Shown here: one piece after another, positions 50,384-59,285 of the stretch | Layout of the letters: each line of letters opens with the position of its first letter | Position numbering within the stretch: position 1 is the first letter of the stretch | Source: Mayfieldus sp963772265 | GTDB taxonomy: Bacteria; Actinomycetota; Thermoleophilia; Solirubrobacterales; 70-9 | Direction: 5' to 3' | DNA length: 64,000 bases | Assembly (NCBI GenBank): GCA_963772265.1 | Contig: CAVYWS010000004.1 | Location: 248,001 to 312,000 of the forward strand | Notes under the pieces: generated by a model | Told to the model about the DNA's origin: nothing | What the model saw: the letters and a program-made list of their open reading frames with translations, nothing else | Databases searched by the model: none | Translations under genes and position numbers: made by a program

Positions 50384-51916
50384 ATGCGCGCGCTGATTTT
50401 CCACGGCTACCTGCTGCGGGGCACCGGCAGCAACATCTACAACGCCAACCTCGCCCAGGCCCTGGTCCGGCTCGGGTGGGACGTGCATCTGCTCTGCCAG
50501 GACCGCGACGCCAGCGAGCTGGAGTGGGTGCACGCGGTCGGGCACTGGGACGGTGCAGGGCTCGAGGTGGAGGACCTTCGCGAGGCCGAAGGGGAGGGGA
50601 AACTCACCGTCTACACCCCGGACATCGCCGGGCTGCTGCCGGTCTACGTTCATGACCGCTATCCCGGGTTCGAGGTCAAGACATTCGCCGACCTCAGCGA
50701 CGAGGAGCTGGACCGCTACATCGCCGCCAACGTCGGCGCCGTCGAGGAGGTCGCGGCGCGAGCCGGGCAGATCGACGCGGCCCTGGCCAACCACCTGGTA
50801 ATGGGCCCGCTGATCCTCAGCCGGGCGGGGATGCGTTTCGCCGCCAAGATCCACGGCTCCGCGCTCGAATACACCGTCAAGCCCAACCCGCGTTTCCTGC
50901 CCCACGCCCGTGAGGGGATGGAGGCGGCCGCTGCCGTCCTGGTCGGTTCCCGCCACACCGCGGAGAGCCTCTGGGCGGCCCTGCCCGAGCTCGAGCTGGA
51001 GGCGAAGACCCGCCTCGGTCCACCGGGGGTCGACACCGCGGCCTTCGCGCCGCGCCCGGAAACGGAGGCCACGGCCGCGGTCGAGCGGCTCGCGGAGCGG
51101 ATCGGCGCCGACCGCGGCGGCAAGGAGGGCCTCGGACGCGACAGCCACGCCGCCGCGACCGCCCTGCGCGAGTGGGCGGCAGCCGAGGGGCCGCGGATCG
51201 TCTTCGTCGGCAAGCTGATCGTCTCCAAGGGCGTCGACCTGCTGCTCGCCGCGTGGCCGCTGGTCCACGCCGCGAATCCGGGGGCGCGGCTGCTGATCGT
51301 CGGCTTCGGCGCCTACGGGGACGGGCTGCGCCAGCTGCTCTGGGCGCTGGACGGCGGCCACCAGCACGAGGCGATCGAGGTGGCGCGGCTCGGGCGCACC
51401 CTCGAAGGAGGGCCCGAGGCTTCGCTGCGGATCCTCGAGCACTTCCTATCCGACCCACCGCCCGGCTATTTCGACGCCGCCCGCGAAGCGGCCGGCTCGG
51501 TCTCGCTGAGCGGCCGGCTCGAGCACGATGAGGTCGCCGAGCTCCTGCCCGCGGCCGAGTCGCTGGTGATGCCAAGCACCTTCCCGGAGTCGTTCGGGAT
51601 GGTCCCGGTCGAGGCGGCGGCCTGCGGAGCGCTGCCGATATCGGCCGCCCATTCGGGGATGCTCGAGGTCTCGCGGCTCCTCGCCGAGACCCTGCCGAAG
51701 GACGTCGCCCCGTTGATCTCGTTCGAGATCTCCGAGGGCGCCGTCGCCGAGCTCGCCGACCGGCTTCGGGCCTGGGTCGCAATCGAGCCGGCGCGCCGGC
51801 GCGAGGTCGGCGCCGTGCTTGCCCGCCGAGCCGACGAGCTGTGGAGCTGGGAGGGGGTCGCGCGCGGGGTTGCGGCCGCCTCGAAGGGCGATCTCGACGC
51901 CCTCGTACCGCCCTAG
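50384..51916 (+). CDS. Glycosyltransferase family 4 protein (510 aa)
   Basis: A GT-B enzyme beginning MRALIFHGYLLRGTGSNIYN, with a NHLVMGP and KIHGSALEYTVK acceptor-side region, a VFVGKLIVSKGVDLLLAAWP donor-domain start and the EAAACGALP region after STFPESFGMVPVE (E(x7)E). It is longer than most GT4 proteins because of a helical insert near residues 300-390. Substrate unknown; a lipid or cell-surface glycan is possible. Stands alone, divergent from the zinc-ribbon gene. Confidence 0.82.
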   Translation: MRALIFHGYLLRGTGSNIYNANLAQALVRLGWDVHLLCQDRDASELEWVHAVGHWDGAGLEVEDLREAEGEGKLTVYTPDIAGLLPVYVHDRYPGFEVKTFADLSDEELDRYIAANVGAVEEVAARAGQIDAALANHLVMGPLILSRAGMRFAAKIHGSALEYTVKPNPRFLPHAREGMEAAAAVLVGSRHTAESLWAALPELELEAKTRLGPPGVDTAAFAPRPETEATAAVERLAERIGADRGGKEGLGRDSHAAATALREWAAAEGPRIVFVGKLIVSKGVDLLLAAWPLVHAANPGARLLIVGFGAYGDGLRQLLWALDGGHQHEAIEVARLGRTLEGGPEASLRILEHFLSDPPPGYFDAAREAAGSVSLSGRLEHDEVAELLPAAESLVMPSTFPESFGMVPVEAAACGALPISAAHSGMLEVSRLLAETLPKDVAPLISFEISEGAVAELADRLRAWVAIEPARRREVGAVLARRADELWSWEGVARGVAAASKGDLDALVPP

Positions 51917-51961
51917 TGCCAGTCGTCATTTGACCGACCCGAAGCGACGCTGGACAGGGAA

Positions 51962-51967
51962 TAGAAT
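51962..51967 (+). promoter_or_regulatory. -10 element TAGAAT for the leaderless cox operon
   Basis: TAGAAT ends 8 nt before the coxB ATG at 51976; no ribosome-binding site lies between. Confidence 0.55.
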
Positions 51968-51975
51968 GCCCGCCG

Positions 51976-52827
51976 ATGTCCACGCCTGAGCGGCAAGCGC
52001 CGGACGTCGTCCACGACGACGACCGGCTGACCCAGCGGCTGCCGGTCGGCAAGATCTTCGGCGTCACCCTTGCCACCACGGCGGTGATCTCGGCGGTGAT
52101 GCTCCCGATCCACTGGGATGGGGTGGAGGGGTCTACCGCTGCGCCGAAGATCGACCACCTGCTCGACGTGATGATCGTCCTCTCGGCCTTCGTCTTCTCG
52201 CTGGTGCTGGTGATGCTCGCCTACGCGCTGTTGAAGTTCCGCGCCAAGCCGGGCGACGAGGGCGACGGCGAGCCGATCCACGGCAACACCCGCCTCGAGG
52301 TTGCCTGGACGCTGATCCCGACCGTGATCGTGCTGTTCGGGGCCGGCTACAGCTGGGCGACGCTGAACAGCATCGAGAAGCGCCACCCCGGCCACCTCAA
52401 CGTCAACGTCTATTCGCAGCAGTACGCCTGGAACTTCAGCTACCCCGCCGCCGACAAGTTCTCGCGCGGGGTGCTGCACGTGCCGGTCGACCGCCAGGTC
52501 GTGTTCAGCATGCATGCGCTCGACGTCATCCACTCGTTCTGGGTGCCGGAGTGGCGGATCAAGAAGGACAACGTCCCGGGCATCACCACGCAGGCGGTGG
52601 TCACCCCGGACCGGCTCGGCACCTACCAGCTGATCTGCACCGAGCTCTGCGGGTTCGGCCACTCGTCGATGCGGGCGACCGTGGTCGTGGAGTCGAAGCA
52701 GGATTTCCAGAAGTGGCTCTCGGGGCTGTCCAAGCCGCCACCCGAGTACACCGGCAACGGCGGCTCCGACACGGGCCCCTCCGGCGGGCCGGAGTCGGCG
52801 CCGTTCCTGAAGGGGGCGTCGTCATAA
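51976..52827 (+). CDS. coxB: Cytochrome c oxidase subunit II
   Basis: A 283-residue subunit with two N-terminal membrane helices and a C-terminal cupredoxin domain facing outward. The binuclear CuA site is intact: CTELCGFGHSSM supplies both Cys, the His and the Met, and VIHSFWVPE supplies the other His. WNFSYPAADK is the conserved aromatic patch for electron entry. There is no fused cytochrome c domain; the dihaem cytochrome encoded at 60264 may supply electrons. First gene of the cox operon. Confidence 0.94.
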   Translation: MSTPERQAPDVVHDDDRLTQRLPVGKIFGVTLATTAVISAVMLPIHWDGVEGSTAAPKIDHLLDVMIVLSAFVFSLVLVMLAYALLKFRAKPGDEGDGEPIHGNTRLEVAWTLIPTVIVLFGAGYSWATLNSIEKRHPGHLNVNVYSQQYAWNFSYPAADKFSRGVLHVPVDRQVVFSMHALDVIHSFWVPEWRIKKDNVPGITTQAVVTPDRLGTYQLICTELCGFGHSSMRATVVVESKQDFQKWLSGLSKPPPEYTGNGGSDTGPSGGPESAPFLKGASS

Positions 52828-52828
52828 T

Positions 52829-54751
52829 GTGGGTGAACCTCTAGTGGCAGCGGCACTGAGACGACCCGGCTGGTATCGCGGTGCGCTCGGACTGATTCTG
52901 GGCGCCGGCTTCGGCTTCGGCCTTGTCGTCGCCCTGCGCGCGATCTCCGGCCTGCCGATCTTCCAGACCGAGCAGACCGGCTACCCGCACGTGATCGTCC
53001 CCGCGATCACCGGCTCGCTCGGCTTCCTGCTCGGCTTCGGTTGCTTCGACTACTGGCTGCGCTGGGCCGTCGGGATGCCGACCGTGCCCGAGGACCACTC
53101 CGGCCACGGCGCCAAGAGCTGGCGCGACTACTTCAAGTTCAACACCGATCACAAGGTGATCGGCATCCAGTACATCTGCACGACCTTCATCTTCTTCTTC
53201 GTCGGCGGGGCGATGGCGATGGTGATGCGCGCCGAGCTGGCCCAGCCCGGCACCCAGATCGTCGACTCGAGCACCTTCAACAGCCTCTTCTCCGCCCACG
53301 CGGCGATCATGATCTTCGTCTTCGTGATCCCGGTCTTCGCCGGGATCGCCAACTACGTGCTGCCGCTGATGATCGGGGCGCCGGACATGGCGTTCCCGCG
53401 GCTCAACGCGCTGAGCTTCTGGATGCTGCCGATCGCCGGGCTGCTGTTCGTCGGCAGCTTCCTCTGCCCGGGCGGGGCCTTCGACGCGGGCTGGACCGGC
53501 TACGCGCCGCTCTCGACCGGGGCGCCGTTAGGGCAGTCGTTCTTCAACCTCGGCGTGCAGTTCGCCGGCGCCTCGTCGATCGCGACGGCGCTCAACTTCC
53601 TGGTCACGATCATCACCATGCGGGCGCCGGGGATGAACTTCTGGCGCCTGCCGCTGCTGGTCTGGGCCAACATGTCGACCTCGCTGCTGGTCGTCGCCGC
53701 GACCCCGTTCATCGCCGGGGTGCAGTTCATGGTCCTCTTCGACCGCGCCCTGCACACGAACTTCTTCCAGTACGCCGCCGGCGGCGACGTGATCAGCTAC
53801 CAGCACATCTTCTGGTTCTACTCGCACCCGGCCGTCTACATCATGATGCTGCCCGGGTTCGGGATCATCTCCGAGGTCATCTCGACCCACTCCCGCAAGC
53901 CGATCTTCGGCTACCGGCTGATGGCCCTGGCCCTGATCGGGATCGTCGTCCTCAGCTACTCGGTCTGGGCTCACCACATGTTCGTCGCCGGGATGTTCAG
54001 CTGGCTGCGGGTGCCGATGATGATCACCACCCTGCTGATCGCGGTGCCGACCGGGATCAAGATCTTCTCCTGGGTGGCGACCCTGTTCTACGGCAAGATC
54101 CACCTCTACTCGACCGCGATGCTGTTCGCGCTCGGGTTCATCGTCACCTTCACGATCGGCGGGATCAGCGGCGTGATGCTCGGCATGGTGCCGATCGACA
54201 TCCACGTCTCCGACACCTACTTCATCGTCGCCCACATCCACTTCGTGCTGTTCGGCGGCTCGGTGTTCACGATCTTCGCCGGCATCTACCACTGGTTCCC
54301 GAAGATGACCGGGCGCATGTACGACGAGAAGCTCGGCCACTGGCACTTCTGGCTGACCCTGGTCGGGATGCTCGGCACGTTCCTGCCGATGCACTGGATC
54401 GGGATGGACGGGATGCCGCGCCGGGTCGCCGACTACTCGGCTCAGTTCGGCGACTGGAACCTGCTGATCTCCTGCTTCGCATTCCTGCTCGGGGCTGCGC
54501 AGCTGATCTTCCTCTACAACATGGTCGTCAGCTGGCGCTTCGGGCCGCGGGCCGAGGCCAACCCCTGGCGGGCGAAGACGATCGAGTGGCAGGTGTCCTC
54601 GCCGCCGCCGGTCTTCAACTTCGACGAGATCCCGCGTGTCGTCGGTGGGCCTTATGAGTTCGGTGTGCCCGGTGCCCGGCACGCGATCATGGCCGGAGAG
54701 GGCGCCGAGGTGGCGGCGCCGGAGCCGACGACGGTGGGCAGCAGCCCATGA
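52829..54751 (+). CDS. coxA: Cytochrome c oxidase subunit I (A2-type)
   Basis: A haem-copper oxidase catalytic subunit of 640 residues. Haem a ligand in LFSAHAAIMIF, CuB ligands in FWFYSHPAVYIMMLPGFG and VWAHHMFVAG, haem ligands in AHIHFVLFGG. The YSHPAV motif in place of HPEVY marks the A2 proton-channel type. Ahead of the usual first helix there are two extra helices (GALGLILGAGFGFGLVVAL and VIVPAITGSLGFLLGFGCF). GTG at 52829 or 52844 can start it. It overlaps the Usp-like gene by 4 bp. Confidence 0.94.
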   Translation: MGEPLVAAALRRPGWYRGALGLILGAGFGFGLVVALRAISGLPIFQTEQTGYPHVIVPAITGSLGFLLGFGCFDYWLRWAVGMPTVPEDHSGHGAKSWRDYFKFNTDHKVIGIQYICTTFIFFFVGGAMAMVMRAELAQPGTQIVDSSTFNSLFSAHAAIMIFVFVIPVFAGIANYVLPLMIGAPDMAFPRLNALSFWMLPIAGLLFVGSFLCPGGAFDAGWTGYAPLSTGAPLGQSFFNLGVQFAGASSIATALNFLVTIITMRAPGMNFWRLPLLVWANMSTSLLVVAATPFIAGVQFMVLFDRALHTNFFQYAAGGDVISYQHIFWFYSHPAVYIMMLPGFGIISEVISTHSRKPIFGYRLMALALIGIVVLSYSVWAHHMFVAGMFSWLRVPMMITTLLIAVPTGIKIFSWVATLFYGKIHLYSTAMLFALGFIVTFTIGGISGVMLGMVPIDIHVSDTYFIVAHIHFVLFGGSVFTIFAGIYHWFPKMTGRMYDEKLGHWHFWLTLVGMLGTFLPMHWIGMDGMPRRVADYSAQFGDWNLLISCFAFLLGAAQLIFLYNMVVSWRFGPRAEANPWRAKTIEWQVSSPPPVFNFDEIPRVVGGPYEFGVPGARHAIMAGEGAEVAAPEPTTVGSSP

Positions 54752-55641
54752 GCGATGCGCTTCTGCTCTTCCTCAACGAGGTCGCCGGAGGCCGCAAGCT
54801 GCTCGAGGCGACGCGGGAGCGCGCCGAGAGCGTCTCCGAGGTGGCGGTCGTCGCGCCCCAGAACCAGCCCGCCGTCGGCCAGCTGGTCGACGTCGACGAG
54901 CTCTACGATGCGGCCCTGGCGAGGGTCGAGGTCACGCTGGCGATTCTGGCCGAGTTCGGGATCGACGCTGTCGGCGACGTCATGGACCGCGACCCAGCCC
55001 TCGCGCTCGACGACGCGGTTCGCGCCTATGACCCCGGTGAGGTGCTGCTCAGCTGCCTCTATGAGACCCGCTTCGGCCTCACCCGCAAGGACCTGGTCGA
55101 GTGGGCGAGGGCGCGATTCGAGCCCGATCACGCGATCACCCATATCCCGGTGCGGATCGAGGACGACGCGGTCCGCTGGGACGTCATCCACACCCTTGTC
55201 GTCGCGACCCAGACCGTGGACAACCCCGACCTGGTCGAGCGGCTCAAGGAGCGCCACCGCGAGCAGCCCCACCGCTACACGATCATCTCGCCGCGCTCCG
55301 GCGATCTGACCCGGGAGCAGGTCTCGGCCAAGCTGGCGTCGACCCTGGCCGAGCTCTACCGCGCCGAGGCCGACGCCACCGGCCAGCCGATGAGCCCGGA
55401 CCCGTTCCACGCGGTGCGGAACGCGATCCGCCACTACCGCGTCGACGACATCCTGATCTCGACCCTCAGCGGCGAGACCTCTAAGTGGCTGGAGGAGGAC
55501 CTGATCGGCCGCGTGCGCGAGATCACCGAGAAATCGGTCGAGCACTTCGAGGCGGGCCGCCCGGCGGAGAAGGTCGCCGCCGCCGTGGCCAGCGGCGAGG
55601 AGTCAGCCGTCGGCGCCGAGGCGTCGGGGGAGGGGGAGTAG
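54748..55641 (+). CDS. Tandem universal-stress-like (Usp/Rossmann) protein in the cox operon (297 aa)
   Basis: The sequence reads as two alpha/beta units of about 145 residues. The first ends with EVLLSCLYETRFGLTRKDLV and the second has HTLVVATQTVDNPDLVERLK, YTIISPRSG and DDILISTLSGETSKWLEEDL, patterns of nucleotide-binding Usp-like folds. A Glu/Ala/Gly tail follows. No membrane helix, so it is cytoplasmic. The start overlaps coxA (ATGA) and coxC follows directly after its stop, so it is translated within the oxidase operon. A sensor or assembly role is inference. Confidence 0.7.
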   Translation: MSDALLLFLNEVAGGRKLLEATRERAESVSEVAVVAPQNQPAVGQLVDVDELYDAALARVEVTLAILAEFGIDAVGDVMDRDPALALDDAVRAYDPGEVLLSCLYETRFGLTRKDLVEWARARFEPDHAITHIPVRIEDDAVRWDVIHTLVVATQTVDNPDLVERLKERHREQPHRYTIISPRSGDLTREQVSAKLASTLAELYRAEADATGQPMSPDPFHAVRNAIRHYRVDDILISTLSGETSKWLEEDLIGRVREITEKSVEHFEAGRPAEKVAAAVASGEESAVGAEASGEGE

Positions 55642-56268
55642 GTGGAGAGCGCAAGCGTCGCCGTCGGCGGCGCACATGAGCACGAGCACCATGGCCCGCC
55701 CGAGGCCCATCAGAGCTCTCGGATCGACCGCCAGACCCTGGGGATCCTGCTCTTCATCGTCTCCGAGGTGATGCTGTTCGGCGCGTTCTTTGCCTCCTAC
55801 TTCTTCCTCCGGGTCGTCGTCAACCCGCCCGCCTGGCCGCCGCAGCCCTTCGAGCTGCCGGTCGCGGTGGCGGGGATGAACACCGCGATCCTTTTCTCCT
55901 CGAGCTTCACCGTCCACTACGCCCTGGAGGCGATTCGCCGCGGCAACCGCAACGCGATGAAGCTCGGCCTCGCCGCCACCTGGCTGCTCGGCGCGACCTT
56001 CCTCTTCATCCAGCTCAACGAGTACGTCCACATCGGCTTCAGCGCCCGCGACGGCGCCTTCGGCTCGATCTTCTACTCGCTCACCGGCCTGCACGGCGCC
56101 CACGTCTTCGTCGGGCTGGCGCTACTCACGTTCGCCAACATCCGCGCCTGGCGCGGCCACTTCGGCCCCGAGCCGAAGGACCACCTGGGCGTCGAGGTGG
56201 TCGGGATCTACTGGCACTTCGTTGACGTTATGTGGCTGATCGTCTTCACGACGGTCTACGTGCTGTAG
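55642..56268 (+). CDS. coxC: Cytochrome c oxidase subunit III
   Basis: A 208-residue subunit with five predicted helices rather than seven, as in actinobacterial short forms. The His-rich N-terminus (HEHEHHGPPEAH) precedes TLGILLFIVSEVMLFGAFF. The C-terminal motif GLHGAHVFVGLALL and IYWHFVDVMWLIVF are diagnostic. GTG start is immediately adjacent to the preceding TAG. Ends 2 bp before the convergent cupredoxin gene. Confidence 0.93.
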   Translation: MESASVAVGGAHEHEHHGPPEAHQSSRIDRQTLGILLFIVSEVMLFGAFFASYFFLRVVVNPPAWPPQPFELPVAVAGMNTAILFSSSFTVHYALEAIRRGNRNAMKLGLAATWLLGATFLFIQLNEYVHIGFSARDGAFGSIFYSLTGLHGAHVFVGLALLTFANIRAWRGHFGPEPKDHLGVEVVGIYWHFVDVMWLIVFTTVYVL

Positions 56269-56270
56269 CG

Positions 56271-56591
56271 CTAGCGGACGACGACCTTCCCGGTCATCCC
56301 AAGCGACTTGTGGAAGCGGCAGTAGTAGCGGAAGGTTCCGCGGTGGCCGAACTTCCGCGAGACGCTGTCGCCCTTGTGGATCACCTTGTTGAAAGACCCG
56401 TTCTTGAGCGTGACGCTGTGCTTGCCCTGGATGCTCTTCCAGGTCACCTTGTCGCCCTTCTGGACTGTGACCGTCTTCGAGTCGAACTCGTAGTTCTTCG
56501 CTTTCACCGTCTCCCGTTCGCCGCTTGCCGAGCCAACCGCTAGCCCCAGCGCCAGCATCGTCGTCGCGGCCAGGATCGAGACCTTTCGCAT
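56271..56591 (-). CDS. Secreted cupredoxin (plastocyanin/amicyanin-like)
   Basis: Signal peptide (MRKVSILAATTMLALGLAVG) then a single blue-copper domain. The type 1 copper ligands are visible: His in KHSVTL, and Cys, His and Met in YYCRFHKSLGM. It can shuttle electrons or deliver copper; placement next to coxC suggests electron transfer to, or copper delivery for, the oxidase (inference). The start follows GGAGGAGG, a strong leadered ribosome-binding site, unlike its leaderless neighbours. Confidence 0.9.
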   Translation of the reverse strand: MRKVSILAATTMLALGLAVGSASGERETVKAKNYEFDSKTVTVQKGDKVTWKSIQGKHSVTLKNGSFNKVIHKGDSVSRKFGHRGTFRYYCRFHKSLGMTGKVVVR

Positions 56592-56702
56592 ACCGCCTCC
56601 TCCAGGCGAGCTTTTACGAGACGGTCTGTTCTACGAGCGGGTTGCCCGGTTCGTTCAGCAGATCGGATTCGCCGGGGGTCCTGGCGGCACCGGGGGACTG
56701 CT

Positions 56703-56720
56703 GTGCTAGTGTGCTAGCAC
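56703..56720. promoter_or_regulatory. GntR (YtrA-type) operator overlapping the gntR promoter
   Basis: GTGCTA-GTGTGC-TAGCAC is an 18-bp inverted repeat one base before the gntR start codon (GTG at 56722). It also reads as two direct copies of TGTGCTAG (56702-56717). A -10-like TAGTGT lies inside the repeat, so bound regulator would block a leaderless start: classical autorepression. Confidence 0.75.
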
Positions 56721-56721
56721 A

Positions 56722-57610
56722 GTGGCACAGTCATCGGAGGAGAGACCGAGGGCAGTTGCCGAGCTCGACGCCGCACCCGATGTCGAGCGCGACGGAGACC
56801 TACCCGTCGGCGTCAACCTCGCCTGGCGCCTGCGGGCGCTGATCCTCAGCGGCCGCCTCGCCGCCGGCGACAAGCTTCCCGGGGTGCGCGAAATGGCGAC
56901 CGGAGCCGGGGTGAACGTCAACACCGCCCGCGCCATCTACAGGCGCCTCGAAGACGAGGGGCTGGTCGTCTCGCGCCACGGCCAGGGGACCTTCGTGCTG
57001 TCTCACGTCGCCGCCTCGCCTGCTCTCGAGCAGGTGGCCGCTGAAGCGGCCGAGGCCGCGCGCTCGCTCGGGATCGACCCCCGTGACCTCGCGCGCACGC
57101 TCTACACGGGCTCGATGCCCGATCAGCCGCTTGGGGACGAGTCGACCCCGCCGGCCGATCTCGATGCCTCCCTTGCGCCTCCCAGCGAGGAGGATGCCCG
57201 GGCGGCCCGCCGGGCTCTGCGCGGCCAAATCGCACGGCTGGAGGCGGCGCTCGCCGCCTACCCCGAGGAGGCGGCCGAGGCCGGGGTCGCCGAGGCCGCG
57301 CCGGTGCCGATCTCCGGGCCGGCCGGTCGGATCGCCGGCATCGGCGAGCTCGAGGCGGTCCGCGACCAGCTCTTCGACCGCCTGAAGCGGGTGAGGAACG
57401 AGGTCGAGCGCCGCGGTCTGCTCGAGGGCGAGGCGCGCAAGCGCCTCGACCGGATGATCGACGACCCGGAGGGACACAAATGGGAGGCGGTCTCCAACGA
57501 GGAGATGGGCGAGCCGGGCTGCGCGTCCTACCAGGTGCAGCCCGCCTGGGGCCCGATCGGGGCGCTGATGAACTGGTGGCGAGTCAAGGTCTCCTCCGGA
57601 TGCCCGTTAG
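56722..57610 (+). CDS. GntR family transcriptional regulator (YtrA-like)
   Basis: The winged helix-turn-helix is clear at residues about 30-95: LAWRLRALILSGRLAAGDKL, LPGVREMATGAGVNVNTAR and RRLEDEGLVVSRHGQGTFVL. The remainder is a helical, non-sugar-binding effector region. A C-terminal segment (MGEPGCASYQV, NWWRVKVSSGCP) looks conserved. In the given sequence this frame has no stop until 57900, inside the next gene; a one-base shift would place TAG at 57608-57610 right after SSGCP, so another indel is likely. It precedes the two MlaE permease genes, its probable targets. Confidence 0.75.
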
Positions 57611-57640
57611 CCGGGCCGCGTGAGGCGGCGCAGCGAGTAA

Positions 57641-58447
57641 ATGCTCAGGTCAGCTGTAGACAGAGCTTTCCTTCCCGCCAAGAACCTCTTCGAGCAGGTC
57701 GGGGACATGATGATCCTGACCGCCAAGACCATGGTCAGTGCGGTGCGCCCGCCCTACCCCTACGGCGGCGAGTTCATCGGCCAGTTTCTCTTCGCCCTGC
57801 AGCTCTGCTGGTTTCCGATGATGATCTCGACGATCGCCTTCGGCTTCGGCGCCCCCGGCCTGCAGGCAGCCAACTTCCTCTCGCTGTTCGGCGCCCTTGA
57901 CCGCCTCGGCGGCTTCTTCGTCCTCGCCTCGATCCGCGAGTTCGCCCCCTTCGTCACCGCGATCGTCGTCGCCGGGGTGGCGGGGACAGCGATCACCGCC
58001 GACCTCGGAGCCCGCAAGATCCGCGAGGAGCTCGACGCGCTTCAGGTGCTGGGCGTCGATCCGGTCAAAAACCTCGTCGTCCCGCGCTTCATGGCCCTGA
58101 TGCTGATCACCGGGCTGATGGACATCTACGCGCTGATCTTCGGGATCTCCGGTGGGATCGGCGCCGAGCTTCTCTACAACCAGCCGCTCGGCGGCTTTTT
58201 CGCCACCCTCTTCAACAACGCCTCGGTAACCGAGCTCTGGGGCTCGGTTCTCAAGTGCACCCTCTTTGGCGCGATCATCGCGATCGTCTGCTCCTACAAG
58301 GGGATGACCGCCTCGGGAGGCGCGGCCGGGGTCGGCAGGGCGGTCAACGAGGCGGTGGTGATCTGCCTGATGGGGATATTCGCCTTCAACTACGTGTTTA
58401 CCCAGACGCTCCTGGCGACCCACCCGGAGCTGCAGACGATCCGATGA
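57641..58447 (+). CDS. MlaE/YrbE family ABC permease (first copy)
   Basis: A 268-residue permease of the MCE lipid-transport family. The MlaE signature is clear in FVLASIREFAPFVTAIVVAG, DLGARKIREELDALQVLGVD, and GMTASGGAAGVGRAVNEAVV near the C-terminus. It should form a membrane dimer with the second copy. In other actinobacteria such pairs (YrbEA/B) are followed by mce genes and share an MceG/MlaF ATPase; none of these is in the window. Confidence 0.88.
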   Translation: MLRSAVDRAFLPAKNLFEQVGDMMILTAKTMVSAVRPPYPYGGEFIGQFLFALQLCWFPMMISTIAFGFGAPGLQAANFLSLFGALDRLGGFFVLASIREFAPFVTAIVVAGVAGTAITADLGARKIREELDALQVLGVDPVKNLVVPRFMALMLITGLMDIYALIFGISGGIGAELLYNQPLGGFFATLFNNASVTELWGSVLKCTLFGAIIAIVCSYKGMTASGGAAGVGRAVNEAVVICLMGIFAFNYVFTQTLLATHPELQTIR

Positions 58448-58478
58448 TGGATAAACCGAGAGGGAGGCGGGTCGGCTG

Positions 58479-59276
58479 ATGGGGGGTTGGTTGGCGCTAC
58501 CTCGTTCCTGGCTCGACAGCCTCGGCGAGATCGCCCGCTTCGGCGGCAACGTGATGGGCCAGGTCTACGTCGGCCGGGTGCTGCGCTTCTTCGGCGAGTC
58601 GCTGCGCCAGGCCGGGATCCTGATCCTCGGATCGGCTCTGATCATCTGGGGGCTGCTTTTCATCGGCGGGCTGACTTGTGGGATCGAGGGCGCCTATCTG
58701 CTGCGCGCCCAGGGCGCCCCCGCCTACGCCGGCGTGTTCTCGGCCTGGTGTGACCTGCGCGAGCTGATCCCCTATCTGTTCGGCTACATGATGGCGGCGA
58801 AGGTGGGACCAGGAATCGTCGCCGAGCTCGGCTCGATGCGGATCTCGGATGAGATCGACGCGCTCGAGGTGATGGGCGTTCCGCCGGTCACCTTCCTCGC
58901 CGCGACCCGCCTGCTCGCCGCCTGGATCGCGCTGCCGTTCGTCTATCTGGTCGGCGTCGGCGTCACATACATGGCCAGCTATTTGGCGGTGGTCAAGCAG
59001 ATCGGCGACACCTCCTCCGGCGGCTACCTATTGATCTTCTGGATGTTCCAGAACCCTCCCGACCTGATCTACAGCCTGATCAAGGGGATGGTGATGGCAA
59101 CCGTGATCGTTTTGGTCGGGTGCTACTTCGGCTACACCGCCTCGGGAGGCCCGGTCGGAGTAGGGGCGGCGACGGCGAAGTCGATGGCGCTCAATATCGT
59201 CCTGGTTCACATCATCGGGATGACCGGGACCCTGGTCTTCTGGGGTGCCAACCCGAGAGCCCCGATCGGAGGATGA
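58479..59276 (+). CDS. MlaE/YrbE family ABC permease (second copy)
   Basis: A 265-residue paralogue of its neighbour, with GYMMAAKVGPGIVAELGSMR, ISDEIDALEVMGVPPVTF and YFGYTASGGPVGVGAATAKS. GGGAGGCGG precedes the ATG. The separation from the first copy is 31 bp. It ends 9 bp before a small two-helix membrane gene. Likely imports or redistributes lipids once paired with an ATPase and MCE proteins encoded elsewhere (inference). Confidence 0.88.
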   Translation: MGGWLALPRSWLDSLGEIARFGGNVMGQVYVGRVLRFFGESLRQAGILILGSALIIWGLLFIGGLTCGIEGAYLLRAQGAPAYAGVFSAWCDLRELIPYLFGYMMAAKVGPGIVAELGSMRISDEIDALEVMGVPPVTFLAATRLLAAWIALPFVYLVGVGVTYMASYLAVVKQIGDTSSGGYLLIFWMFQNPPDLIYSLIKGMVMATVIVLVGCYFGYTASGGPVGVGAATAKSMALNIVLVHIIGMTGTLVFWGANPRAPIGG

Positions 59277-59285
59277 TCCCGAGCC

